From: CAZGAQ01 sp964523405
Lineage (GTDB): Bacteria; Planctomycetota; Phycisphaerae; UBA1845; Fen-1342
Direction of reading: 5' to 3'
Assembly: GCA_964523405.1 (NCBI GenBank)
Contig: CAZGAQ010000007.1
Span: 1 to 64,000 of the forward strand
Length of the DNA: 64,000 nt
The notes beneath the pieces are model-generated. The model ran no database searches, was not told the DNA's origin, and worked only from the letters and a program-made list of their open reading frames with translations. Below are positions 30,567 through 39,294 of this stretch, one piece after another (positions within the stretch are counted from its first letter, which is position 1; each line of letters opens with the position of its first letter). Made by a program: the position numbers and the translations under genes.

Positions 30567-31256
30567 CTACCTGCCGCTCGCCCCCGGCAAGCTGGCTTCG
30601 GCCGCCTCTACGGCCTTGAACAACTCATCGCGTCCGGCCTGGGCCCGAATCAGTTGCTTCATCGTGGGATCACGGAGAAGGAATGACAAGCGTGACAGCA
30701 TTTGCAGGTGGGACCGTACCGTCGGCGAGATCAAGGTAAACAGCGTATGTACGGGCTGATTGTCGAGCGCCCCGAACTGAATCGGATGCTCCAGGAAGCA
30801 GAGCGTGATCGACGGCCGTGCGACGTGGAGGATCACCGGGTTCCGCACGTGCGGAATCGCGACACCGTCGCCGATGCCCGTCGACCCGAGTTGCTCCCGC
30901 GCCAGCAGGACCTGGTAGAGGAACTCCCGGTCGACCTCGTCCGGGAGGTGCATCAGGGCCACGACCGAGTGCAAGACGGCCGCCTTGTCGTCTCCCTCAA
31001 CGCGATAGTGAATTCCGCCCGCGCGGAGCGCTTCGACCAGCGTGCATGGGGGCACCGTCTCGCTCTCCGGCTCCGCGAAGATTTCCGCCGACACGTTGAG
31101 CTTTCGCGAGGTCGCCCATTCGAGCAGCTCGGCCCGGTTAAACCGGTATTGTTCGTTGACGCGGTAGACCGGGATGGCCCCCTGGTCGATCCACCGGTAG
31201 ATCGTCCGCTCCGAGACGTTCAGCACCCGGGCGGCATCATGGACCGTGCAATTCAA
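30567..31256 (-). CDS. HTH (excisionase/MerR-like) - PTS EIIA (PtsN-like) fused regulator
   Basis: I place the start at TTG 31256, seven bases after AGGAG (31264-31268). The longer ATG start at 31295 would lie inside the -10 element. The 229-residue protein has an N-terminal excisionase-type winged HTH (AARVLNVSERTIYRWIDQGAIPVYR) and a C-terminal EIIA domain. The EIIA phospho-acceptor histidine is in GIGDGVAIPH (residue 136 from this start). PtsN-type EIIA domains sense PEP/pyruvate state by phosphorylation; here the domain is joined to DNA binding. It is the first gene before hyfB and is likely its autoregulated transcription factor. HPr and EI are not in the window. Confidence 0.85.
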   Translation of the reverse strand: MNCTVHDAARVLNVSERTIYRWIDQGAIPVYRVNEQYRFNRAELLEWATSRKLNVSAEIFAEPESETVPPCTLVEALRAGGIHYRVEGDDKAAVLHSVVALMHLPDEVDREFLYQVLLAREQLGSTGIGDGVAIPHVRNPVILHVARPSITLCFLEHPIQFGALDNQPVHTLFTLISPTVRSHLQMLSRLSFLLRDPTMKQLIRAQAGRDELFKAVEAAEASLPGASGR

Positions 31257-31293
31257 ATCCGGACTCCTGGAGGCATCCTCGCAATGCGGGGAC

Positions 31294-31321
31294 ATTTTAT
31301 GACATCATGATACGACGTCAA
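31294..31321 (-). promoter_or_regulatory. Promoter of the regulator-hyf operon
   Basis: On the minus strand TTGACG (31321-31316), a 16-base spacer and TAAAAT (31299-31294) form a near-consensus sigma-70-type promoter. Transcription should start near 31287, upstream of the AGGAG and TTG start at 31256. The nominal ATG at 31295 falls inside the -10 box, which argues against it as start codon. Confidence 0.7.
31300..31320. promoter_or_regulatory. Imperfect palindrome in the promoter spacer, putative operator
   Basis: TGACATCATGATACGACGTCA is an imperfect inverted repeat: seven of ten arm positions match, with outer arms TGACxTCxT. It fills the spacer and touches both promoter boxes. A dimeric regulator bound here would block or twist the promoter. 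The adjacent HTH-EIIA protein is the obvious candidate. Confidence 0.45.
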
Positions 31322-31609
31322 CCGCTGTCGCAATAGGTCAATTCGGAGAACGAGCGTAGCACGTGCAGCAGACAGTTATCAGACCTTCAACACCCCCGCA
31401 GCGCCAAAAGAAAGCTATCTTCCATTTCTCAGCACGGTACAATTAGGCGATTAGGCCGAGGCCTCTGGCGGCCTCTCGGTGGCGCTGGGATGCAGCAGTA
31501 ACCGGGGACCCCGACTGGATCTACGGCCGGCTCCATCCGAAGCGGCGCTTTGTGCGGAGCAGGGCGGCACCGCAGGGTGCTGCCCGGAGCTCGCGCTTCA
31601 GGAGTAGAC
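31322..31609 (+). other. Intergenic leader of the C25 peptidase gene
   Basis: Between the operon promoter and the peptidase start is AT-richer sequence (to about 31450). It contains TACAAT (31438-31443) as a possible -10 without a recognisable -35. A GAGGCC/GGCCTC hairpin (31458-31475) would lie in the mRNA leader. No small gene is evident. Confidence 0.35.
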
Positions 31610-34600
31610 ATGCCATTGCGGTCGTGCTCCGTCGTTCGCTGGTCTGCGGTCTGTGCCGTCGTGGCCATCGCTTGTTCTACGCAGCGCGCGGGCGCTGCCC
31701 CGGACGCGGCGACGGTGCAAGTCACTGAGGACCAGCCCGGCCGAGTTGTGCTTGACATCGCTTTCAGTGCCCCCCGCCAGGACGTGGTCCGAATCGATGG
31801 TCAACCGCACATGCTACCTAGTCTGGGACGGGAACCACGACTGCTTGTGGCCCAGGCCCCGGACCTCCCCCACGTATGCCGAAGTGTTGCCATCCCGCAA
31901 GACGGTGAGCCGACGTTGATCGTCGACCCGGAAGGCTGCCGCTTCTACGAGCTGGCCGACGTCGACGTCGCACCGTCCAAGGGCAACCTCCTGCGGACCA
32001 CGGACCCGGCTACGGTCGCCTTCGTCAAGGGCGACGTCTACCGTACCGACGCGTTCTATCCCGCCGAGTTGGCGGTCCTGCAGGCGCCGTACCTCGTCCG
32101 GGCACAGCGCGGCGTGGTCGTGGACATGCACCCGCTGCAGTACAACCCCGTGCGGCGCACACTGCGCATTTATACGTCGATGCGCGTGGTCATCGAGACC
32201 CCCGGGGGAACACGGACCGCAAACGCGGCGGCACCGCGCGCCTTCGAGCTGCTGTATCAGCGGCACTTCGTAAACTATGCGCGCAGCGGGCGCGCCCTGT
32301 CGCAGGCCGAAGACGGGCGACTCGTGATTCTCTGCCCGGACGCGTGGCTGCCGAGCATTCAGCCGCTCGTCGACTACCGCACGTCACTCGGCATGCAGGT
32401 CCAGGTGGTCGGGACGTCCTACATTCCTGATGCCGCCACGGCGGCCGGGATTCGAGCCTACATCCAGAGCCAGTACAACGCCGGCGACCTCGCTTACGTC
32501 CTGCTGGTCGGAGACGCGGCGTACATGCCGACACCGCTCCTGCGCGGCGGCGCGGCAGACCCGCTCTACGCTCTGTGCGCCGGTGGCGACAACTACCCGG
32601 ACATCGTTGTCGGGCGCTTCTCCGCGGAAACCGCCGAACAGGTGGATACACAGGTTCAACGGACCATCGCGTACGAGCAGATGCCGGCCACGACCCAGGA
32701 TTGGTTCTGGCGCGGGCTGGGCATCGCATCCGCCGAGGGCGGCAACGGGCAGGGTGATGACGGGGAGTCGGATATTCAGCATCTCGACAACATCCGGTCT
32801 GACCTGCTCGGGCACGGCTACACCCAGGTGGACCAAGTGTACGATCCGGGGGCGGCGACCGACAGCGTCACCACGGCCCTCAACGCCGGCCGGGGGCTGG
32901 TCAACTATTGCGGGCACGGCACCGATTTGGCCTGGTCGACGACCGGCTTCGGCGTTGCGGCCGTGAACGCCCTGCAGAACACCGGCAAGCTCCCGATCAT
33001 CGTCAGCGTTGCGTGTCAGAACGGGAATTTTACGCGGGCGGAGGGTCCGTGCTTCGCCGAAGCCTGGCTGCGGGCGACCCAGTCCGGCTATCCCGTCGGC
33101 GCGGCCGGTGCCTACATGTCGTCGCTGAATCAGTCGTGGAGCCCGCCGATGTCGGCGCAGGACGAGATCGTGGACCGCTTCGTGGCGGAAGACTACGCGT
33201 CTTTCGGCGCGCTGTGTTTCGCGGGGGCCTGCCGCATGCTGGACGACTACGGGGCGGTCAGCGGCGCACCGGGCGCCGACACCTTCAGCACCTGGCACGT
33301 GTTCGGCGACCCCGCGCTGCGCGTGGTTGGCGTGGCCGTGCCCCCGACGGGCCTGGCGGTTTCGCCGACCACGGGCTTTCGGACGGAGGGGCCCTATCGC
33401 GGCCCGTTCACGCCGGGCACGATGGACTTTACGCTGCGCAATTTCGGCTCCCAGCCGATCGAGTACGAGATGACCACGGATGTGGACTGGCTGATCCTCA
33501 CCTGGCCGCGCGGCACCCTGCAGCCGGGGGCCTCGGCCCTGGCAACCGCGGCGGTCTATGGTCGCGCGTACGCGCTCTTCAACGGCGAATACACCGGCAC
33601 GCTGACGTTCACCAATCTGACGAATCACGTGGGGGACACGACGCGCCCGGTGCGTCTGAAGGTGGGCGTGTCCATTCCGCAGTACAGTTGGAACCTGGAC
33701 ACCAACCCCGGCTTCGGCACGCAAGGGCAGTGGGCGTGGGGGCAGCCGCAGGGGCAGGGAGGTACCTACGGCTACCCGGATCCCACGTCGGGTGCGACGG
33801 GGACGAACGTGTACGGCGTGAATCTGGCGGGCGACTACCCGACCGCGGTGGGCGGGCCCTATTACCTTGGGCTGGGTCCCGTAGATTTGAGCGGCATCAG
33901 TAATACGACGTTGCGGTTTCAGCGCTGGCTCAACACGGATGCGCAACCCTACACGTATGTGACTGTTGAGGTCTCCGCGGGTGGCGGCACCTGGACCGAG
34001 GTGTTCGCCAATTCACCGAGCGCCGCCATTGCGGACTTCATCTGGAGCCCGCAGACGCTCGACATTTCCGGTGTGGCCGACAACCAGAGCGCCGTGTATG
34101 TGCGCTGGGGTTACCGGATCGGGCAGGTGGGGGCCTGGCCGTTCTCAGGCTGGAACATCGACGATATCCAGATCTGGGGGCTGAGCAGCGTTGCCCCGAC
34201 CGGCGCGTGCTGTCAATTGGACGGCACGTGCCTCGTGACAACGGCGGCGGATTGCCTGGCGACGTACCACGGCGATGGCTCGACCTGCACACCGAATCCC
34301 TGCCCACCGCCGACGGGCGCCTGCTGTCACCTCGATGGCAGTTGCACGGTCACCGGCCCCGAGGCGTGCGTCGGCACGTACAGCGGCCACGGCACGCGCT
34401 GCACACCGAATCCTTGTCCGCCGCCGCGCGGCGCGTGCTGCTACCCCGATGGCTGGTGCACCGTCACCGCTCCAGGCGATTGCACGGCCACCTATCTTGG
34501 TAACGGGACCGGGTGTGCTCCCAACCCATGCCCTCAGCCGGCGACCTGTGTCGGCGACGCCAACTGCGATGGGCTGGTCAACTGGCGCGACATCGATTTC

Positions 34601-34771
34601 TTCATCGCGGGCCAAGGCGACAACCGCGCTAACTGGCTGGCGCAGTTCGACAGCGGGCTGCCACGCTGTCCGTTTGCCAACCTGGACACGAACCAGGACG
34701 GGCACGTGAATTGGCTGGATATCGACTTGTTCATCGCACGCATGAACGACGGCTGCGCGGCGGGCCGCTGA
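31610..34771 (+). CDS. Secreted C25 (gingipain-like) cysteine peptidase with Cys-rich repeats and dockerin-like tail
   Basis: The start ATG 31610 follows AGGAG. The 1053-residue protein has a signal peptide (1-30). Next come a propeptide-like region and a C25 peptidase domain (about 230-575) with the catalytic His436 in YCGHG and Cys469 in VACQNG. A beta-sandwich follows, then a jelly-roll domain (about 700-860, STDP-like ending DDIQIWG). Three tandem 38-residue Cys repeats come next, and finally a dockerin-like double Ca-binding motif (GDANCDGLVNWRDID, then NLDTNQDGHVNWLDID). It is exported and probably cell-surface linked or matrix associated. Target proteins are unknown. It converges with nadC. 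Confidence 0.88.
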   Translation: MPLRSCSVVRWSAVCAVVAIACSTQRAGAAPDAATVQVTEDQPGRVVLDIAFSAPRQDVVRIDGQPHMLPSLGREPRLLVAQAPDLPHVCRSVAIPQDGEPTLIVDPEGCRFYELADVDVAPSKGNLLRTTDPATVAFVKGDVYRTDAFYPAELAVLQAPYLVRAQRGVVVDMHPLQYNPVRRTLRIYTSMRVVIETPGGTRTANAAAPRAFELLYQRHFVNYARSGRALSQAEDGRLVILCPDAWLPSIQPLVDYRTSLGMQVQVVGTSYIPDAATAAGIRAYIQSQYNAGDLAYVLLVGDAAYMPTPLLRGGAADPLYALCAGGDNYPDIVVGRFSAETAEQVDTQVQRTIAYEQMPATTQDWFWRGLGIASAEGGNGQGDDGESDIQHLDNIRSDLLGHGYTQVDQVYDPGAATDSVTTALNAGRGLVNYCGHGTDLAWSTTGFGVAAVNALQNTGKLPIIVSVACQNGNFTRAEGPCFAEAWLRATQSGYPVGAAGAYMSSLNQSWSPPMSAQDEIVDRFVAEDYASFGALCFAGACRMLDDYGAVSGAPGADTFSTWHVFGDPALRVVGVAVPPTGLAVSPTTGFRTEGPYRGPFTPGTMDFTLRNFGSQPIEYEMTTDVDWLILTWPRGTLQPGASALATAAVYGRAYALFNGEYTGTLTFTNLTNHVGDTTRPVRLKVGVSIPQYSWNLDTNPGFGTQGQWAWGQPQGQGGTYGYPDPTSGATGTNVYGVNLAGDYPTAVGGPYYLGLGPVDLSGISNTTLRFQRWLNTDAQPYTYVTVEVSAGGGTWTEVFANSPSAAIADFIWSPQTLDISGVADNQSAVYVRWGYRIGQVGAWPFSGWNIDDIQIWGLSSVAPTGACCQLDGTCLVTTAADCLATYHGDGSTCTPNPCPPPTGACCHLDGSCTVTGPEACVGTYSGHGTRCTPNPCPPPRGACCYPDGWCTVTAPGDCTATYLGNGTGCAPNPCPQPATCVGDANCDGLVNWRDIDFFIAGQGDNRANWLAQFDSGLPRCPFANLDTNQDGHVNWLDIDLFIARMNDGCAAGR
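34202..34543 (+). repeat. Three tandem 114-base repeats coding for Cys-rich 38-residue units
   Basis: Units begin at 34202, 34316 and 34430 and are exactly 38 codons each. The shared pattern is GACC..DG.C.VT...C..TY.G.GT.C.PNPCPP, with six cysteines per unit plus a Pro-rich joint. The nucleotide sequences have diverged, so the duplication is old. Confidence 0.85.
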
Positions 34772-34802
34772 GGTGACGGCCTCCAACCAAGCGGATCTCC
34801 CC

Positions 34803-35759
34803 TCACAGGTCGAGCCCGATGTCGAGCCCCGGGGCCGAGTGCGTCAAAGCACCCACCGAGATGCGCTCGACGCCGGTGGCCGCCACGGCCGCTACATTCT
34901 CCAGGGTGACGCCGCCGCTGGCCTCAAGCGCCACGCGCCCCCGCAGCCCGCGTTCGTCCCGGCGCGCTACGGCCGCTCGCAGGTCGTCCAGGCTGAAATT
35001 GTCGAGCAAGACGATGTCCACGCCCGCCACGACGCACACCCGGTCGAACTGGGCGAGGCTATCAACCTCGACTTCGACAAAGCGCGGGCGGACCGGCTCG
35101 TCACCGACCGGCGCCGCGGCGGCGGCGGAGCGCGACCCCTCGCCGGCGCGCTGTAACCACGTGCGCAGCTCAGTCGCCAGCCGCTCCAGCGGAATCCCCG
35201 CCAGGTGGTTGTCCTTGATCAGGATCGCGTCGTACAGCCCCGCGCGGTGATTGGTGCCCCCGCCCGCACGGACGGCATACTTGTCCAGCTCGCGCCACCC
35301 CGGCAGCGTCTTGCGCGTGTCGAGAATGGCGACGTCGGGATTCGCGGCGCGCGCCGCCTGTACGAATCTTCGCGTCAGGCTCGCCACGCCGCTCAGCCGC
35401 ACCAGGAAGTTCAGCAGCGTGCGCTCCACCGCCAGCACGGCGGCTTGCGTGCCGCGCAGCAGGCCGACCGCCTCCCCCGCGTCCACCGGATCCCCGTCGC
35501 GGAAGCAGCGCGCCCCGCGCGCGGCAGCCGTGAACTCGACGTTGGTCCACAGTCGCCTGGCGAAGGCGTCGCAGACGGCCGGAGCCAGGGCCAAACCGCA
35601 GATTACGCCCGCCGATCGTGGCACCACGCGCGCCGCGACGGGCTGTGTCCCGCCCGGCAAGAGCGCGGCGGTGATGTCGCCCGTGCCGAGGTCCTCGTCG
35701 CGCGCGGCATCGATGAGCTGCCGGGTTTGCTGTGACCACATCGCCGCGCGACCTCTCAT
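34803..35759 (-). CDS. nadC: Nicotinate-nucleotide pyrophosphorylase (carboxylating)
   Basis: NadC converts quinolinate and PRPP to NaMN in NAD synthesis. At 318 residues it is slightly longer than usual because of a stretch in the middle (GEGSRSAAAAAPVGDEP). Motifs are ARDEDLGTGDIT, ERTLLNFLVRLSGVA, TRKTLPGWRELDKYAVRAGGGTNHR, ILIKDNHLA, EVEVDSL, DIVLLDNF and EASGGVTLENV with ERISVGALTHSAP. The start may be ATG 35759 or ATG 35741; neither has a strong ribosome site. It sits 59 bases after the WecA/MraY-like gene and could be co-transcribed with it. nadA and nadB are not adjacent. Confidence 0.95.
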   Translation of the reverse strand: MRGRAAMWSQQTRQLIDAARDEDLGTGDITAALLPGGTQPVAARVVPRSAGVICGLALAPAVCDAFARRLWTNVEFTAAARGARCFRDGDPVDAGEAVGLLRGTQAAVLAVERTLLNFLVRLSGVASLTRRFVQAARAANPDVAILDTRKTLPGWRELDKYAVRAGGGTNHRAGLYDAILIKDNHLAGIPLERLATELRTWLQRAGEGSRSAAAAAPVGDEPVRPRFVEVEVDSLAQFDRVCVVAGVDIVLLDNFSLDDLRAAVARRDERGLRGRVALEASGGVTLENVAAVAATGVERISVGALTHSAPGLDIGLDL

Positions 35760-35818
35760 TTCCGCCGTGGCGCCCCCGGAGCGACGTCCTGCCGGTCACC
35801 CTGCCCGCGCGGCGGTGC

Positions 35819-37087
35819 TCAGAGCTTGGGTGATTTGGGGCCTGCCGCGACCGGGGGAGCCGCGGCCGGGTCCGCGCCCCGCGGCGCCGCCTTAGCCGGC
35901 CGGCGCTCTTCCGGCGTCATGAGCCCCACCCGCCACGCCACCAGGGCGGTCGCGGCGCACACCGCCAAGTACAAGGGCACGGCCCAGCGCGTCCGAATCA
36001 CCGGCGCGGAAGCGCCGCCGCCCGCGACCGCCGAGCTGCGCACCCAGGTCAGCAACAGCCCGGTGGCCACGTAGAACACCGTCAGACCATAGCAGATAGC
36101 CACGGTCTGGCGCACCGTGAAGCCACGCTGCACGAGCTGGTCGTAGAAGTGGCTGCGGTCGCCCTCGAAGATCGACCGTCCGCTGCGCCAGCGTCGGAAC
36201 ATCGCCAAGGCGGTATCGAACACCGGTAGCGCGAAGATCACCAGCGCGCCCACGACCCAGCGCAGGATACCGCCGCGCTCCGCGAACAGCAGGATCAGCA
36301 TGCCGCAGTTGTAGCCCAGCAGCACGCTACCCGCGTCCCCCATGAAGATTTTGGCCGGGTTGAAGTTCCACGGCAGGAAGCCCAGCGCCGCGCCGAACAT
36401 CGCAATGCCCAAGGCCAGCCGCACCGGATCCAGGCGTGGACTGAATTCCCACACCGCCAGGTGCGCCGCCAGCAGGAAGAAGCCGAACGAGATGATCGCC
36501 GTCACGCCGCTGCACAGTCCGTCCAGGCCGTCGATCAGGTTGGCCGAATTGCACGCCCCCAGCACCACAAAGACGCCAATGAGCAGGGAGAGCGGCCGGG
36601 CGACGAATTGCAGGGTCTGCAGCAGCCCCGCCGGCAGCGCAAAACCGCACTCCTGCGCCAGGGCCCGCACGGCCACCAGCACGCTGTCGCCCAATTCCAG
36701 CCCGATCCCGGTCGCGAGCAGGACGCTGCCGATAATCACGCCGCCCAGGAGCAGTCGCACGCGCGGCGAGAGTCCGCGAATATCATCCACCAGACCGAGA
36801 ATCGACATCCCGATGCCCCCGATCACGACTGGACCAAGGGCCCCCGCATCGCGCACGGCCCCCGCCCACAGCGCCAGCCCGAGTGCCACAGCCCACGCCA
36901 GGCAGATCGCCGTTCCGCCCAGGTACGGGATCGGACGGGCGTGCGGCTTCAGCTTGCGGTCCGGAATGTCGAGAATACCAAAGCGGTGCGCGGCGCGGAT
37001 CGCCAGCGGTGTCAGCAGCGCCGCGCCGGCGGCGGCCACGGCACCATAACTCCAATAGGCGCGGAGGATGTCCAGCAGGCTGCCCAT
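35819..37087 (-). CDS. WecA/MraY-family undecaprenyl-phosphate sugar-1-phosphate transferase
   Basis: This 422-residue polytopic enzyme loads a HexNAc-1-phosphate from a UDP-sugar onto the lipid carrier, starting a surface polysaccharide. Motifs are DIPDRKLKPHARPIPYLGG, GLVDDIRGL (the Asp pair), NSANLIDGLDGLCSG, NPAKIFMGDAGS and FDTALAMFRRWRSGRSIFEGDRSHFYDQL (the cytoplasmic HIFH-like loop). The last motif favours the WecA/TagO type over MraY. The Pro/Ala-rich tail is cytoplasmic. The start ATG 37087 is preferred to a TTG further upstream. It borders the exopolysaccharide genes, which supports an initiating role. Confidence 0.93.
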   Translation of the reverse strand: MGSLLDILRAYWSYGAVAAAGAALLTPLAIRAAHRFGILDIPDRKLKPHARPIPYLGGTAICLAWAVALGLALWAGAVRDAGALGPVVIGGIGMSILGLVDDIRGLSPRVRLLLGGVIIGSVLLATGIGLELGDSVLVAVRALAQECGFALPAGLLQTLQFVARPLSLLIGVFVVLGACNSANLIDGLDGLCSGVTAIISFGFFLLAAHLAVWEFSPRLDPVRLALGIAMFGAALGFLPWNFNPAKIFMGDAGSVLLGYNCGMLILLFAERGGILRWVVGALVIFALPVFDTALAMFRRWRSGRSIFEGDRSHFYDQLVQRGFTVRQTVAICYGLTVFYVATGLLLTWVRSSAVAGGGASAPVIRTRWAVPLYLAVCAATALVAWRVGLMTPEERRPAKAAPRGADPAAAPPVAAGPKSPKL

Positions 37088-37308
37088 GTGCCCGCCAGTA
37101 TACAACCCGCGCCCCGCTTGCCTAGCCGCCCGCGGCGGGTCCGGCCAGGCGGGCCCTCCGGCGCGGCGCGCGGGACTTGCCCGCGCCGCCGCAGGCCAGC
37201 TAGAATCCCGCCCTGGCGCCGACGGCCGTGTCGGGCCGGCGAGGCGCTGGGCACACCGCGCGCCGCGTGGCGCATGTTGCCGCGGCTGAACTTCGAGGAT
37301 CGCGCCCG

Positions 37309-39216
37309 ATGTGCGGCATTTGCGGCGTCGTCACCAACCCGGCGAGCGAACCGGCCGATCCGCACGTCGTCGTTCGCATGTGTCAGGCGATGCGCCACCG
37401 GGGACCGGACGGACAGGGGTTCTTTCACCGCCCGGACGTGCACCTGGGCCATGTCCGCCTAAGCATCATTGACGTGGCCACCGGCCAGCAGCCGATGGCC
37501 AACGAAGATGGCCGCATCCACGTCGTGTTTAATGGGGAGATCTACAACTACCGCGACTTACGCGGTCCGCTCGAGGCTCGCGGGCATGTGTTCCGCACGC
37601 ACAGCGACACCGAGGTGCTGGTGCACCTGTACGAGGAATACGGGCGGGAGATGGTGCAGTACCTGATCGGGGAGTTCGCCTTCGCAATCTGGGACGACAA
37701 CCTGCACCGGCTGTTTGTGGCCCGCGATCGCCTGGGGGTCAAGCCGGTGTTCTACGCGCAGCTCGGCGCGCGTTTCCTATTTGCCAGCGAGCTCACGGCG
37801 CTGATGAGCTCCGGGTGCGTGCCGCGCCGGATCGACGAAAGCGTCATCCGCCCCTACCTGCTCAACCGCACGATTCCCGCCCCGCGCACGATCTACCTCG
37901 ACGTCCAGAAGCTGCTCCCCGGGCACTGGCTCGATGTCCGCGACGGGCGCGTGCAGGACTTCTGCTATTGGGACCTGGAGTTCCACGCCGACGAGTCGCG
38001 TTCCGAGGCCGATTTCGCCGAGGAATTGCGCCATCTCATTGACGACTCGGTGCGGCGGCAACTGATGAGCGAAGTGCCCCTGGGCGCCTTTCTCAGCGGC
38101 GGCGTGGATTCGACCACCGTGGTCACCAGCATGGTGCGCTATAGCTCGACACCGGTGAAGACGTTCAGCATCGGCGTACGCGAGCGCGGCTTCGACGAGT
38201 CTCCTTACTACACGCTGGTCGCGCGCCGCCTGGGCGTGGAGCACCACGAATTTGTCTTCGAGCCGGATCTGATCAAAACCATCCCCTCTCTGGTTTACCA
38301 TTTCGGTGAGCCCTGCGCGATCGGCTCGGCGCTGCCCCTGTACTGCCTCTGCCAGCTCGCCCGCCAGCACGTGACCGTGGCCCTGAGCGGCGACGGCGCG
38401 GACGAGGTCTTCGCCGGTTACAACGTGTACAACTACGCCCACTGGCTCCAGATCCTGGATTCCTGGGCCGGTCCACCCCTGGCCAGCGCCTGGCCGGGGC
38501 GGCTGCTGGACAACCTGCGTGTCTCGAGCGCCTCCCGGTTCGGCAACATCATCCGCCGCCTGCGCAAGATCAACCGTCTCGTGGCCCTCCCCGCCAGTCA
38601 CCGCATGGCCATGATGGGCAATCTCGATGCCCTCGGCCGGAGCCTCCTGGCCACCCCCCGGGGCCCGCTGGTGGACCCGGTCTACGAGGCCGCCTTCGAC
38701 CGGGCGGCGCGCGCGGGTGACTGGCTGACACCGTACCTTTACGCCGACATCAAGACGCTGTTGCCGGACGAGATGTTCACCAAGCTCGACCGCATGAGCA
38801 TGGCGCACAGCCTCGAGGGACGTGTACCGCTCGTCGACTACCGGCTGGTGGAGCTGGCCGCACGGATCCCCGCGCGGATGAAACTCAAGCGCGGCCAGGT
38901 GAAGGCGATTCTCAAGCAAGCCATGCGGGAGCGTCTGCCGATCGAGGTCCTCCGGCGCCGCAAAGTCGGCTTCCGTGTGCCCTTCAGCGACTGGTTCCGC
39001 GGGCCGCTGCGCGCGATGGTACTCGACCACCTGACAAGTGCGTCGTTTCGGCAATGCGGATTCTTCGATCACGCGGCGGTCGGTCGACTCCTGGAACGGC
39101 ACATGTCCGGCCTGGACCAGCACGGCAATGAGATTCTCGCGCTGCTGAAGTTCGACATGTGGCGTCGCGAGCTCCACGAGACCGCGTATGCTCCGCAGTC
39201 CGCCGCGGTGGCCTGA
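37309..39216 (+). CDS. asnB: Asparagine synthetase-like glutamine amidotransferase
   Basis: The 635-residue class II amidotransferase has the catalytic Cys2 exposed by the start at ATG 37309 (MCGICGV). Its glutaminase half (1-~210) includes RHRGPDGQG and VVFNGEIYNYRDLR. The synthetase half has the PPi loop FLSGGVDSTTV, ALSGDGADEVFAGY and RVPLVDYRLVELA. It could make asparagine. Its place before glycosyltransferases, together with an XrtA-type deacetylase nearby, suggests instead amidation of a sugar in an exopolysaccharide, as XrtA-associated amidotransferases are proposed to do. Confidence 0.93.
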   Translation: MCGICGVVTNPASEPADPHVVVRMCQAMRHRGPDGQGFFHRPDVHLGHVRLSIIDVATGQQPMANEDGRIHVVFNGEIYNYRDLRGPLEARGHVFRTHSDTEVLVHLYEEYGREMVQYLIGEFAFAIWDDNLHRLFVARDRLGVKPVFYAQLGARFLFASELTALMSSGCVPRRIDESVIRPYLLNRTIPAPRTIYLDVQKLLPGHWLDVRDGRVQDFCYWDLEFHADESRSEADFAEELRHLIDDSVRRQLMSEVPLGAFLSGGVDSTTVVTSMVRYSSTPVKTFSIGVRERGFDESPYYTLVARRLGVEHHEFVFEPDLIKTIPSLVYHFGEPCAIGSALPLYCLCQLARQHVTVALSGDGADEVFAGYNVYNYAHWLQILDSWAGPPLASAWPGRLLDNLRVSSASRFGNIIRRLRKINRLVALPASHRMAMMGNLDALGRSLLATPRGPLVDPVYEAAFDRAARAGDWLTPYLYADIKTLLPDEMFTKLDRMSMAHSLEGRVPLVDYRLVELAARIPARMKLKRGQVKAILKQAMRERLPIEVLRRRKVGFRVPFSDWFRGPLRAMVLDHLTSASFRQCGFFDHAAVGRLLERHMSGLDQHGNEILALLKFDMWRRELHETAYAPQSAAVA

Positions 39217-39294
39217 GCGTTGACCGACCAGGCTCGGCCCCGCGGCCCGCGCTGCGCGCGTCGTCGGTAGCGCTCGATGCGCCGGGAGAATAAC

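Noticed and set aside
34202..34543. Mobile element or recombination origin for the repeats in the C25 peptidase
   Set aside because: The three units are protein-level repeats with diverged DNA and an intact frame, with no flanking inverted repeats or transposase.
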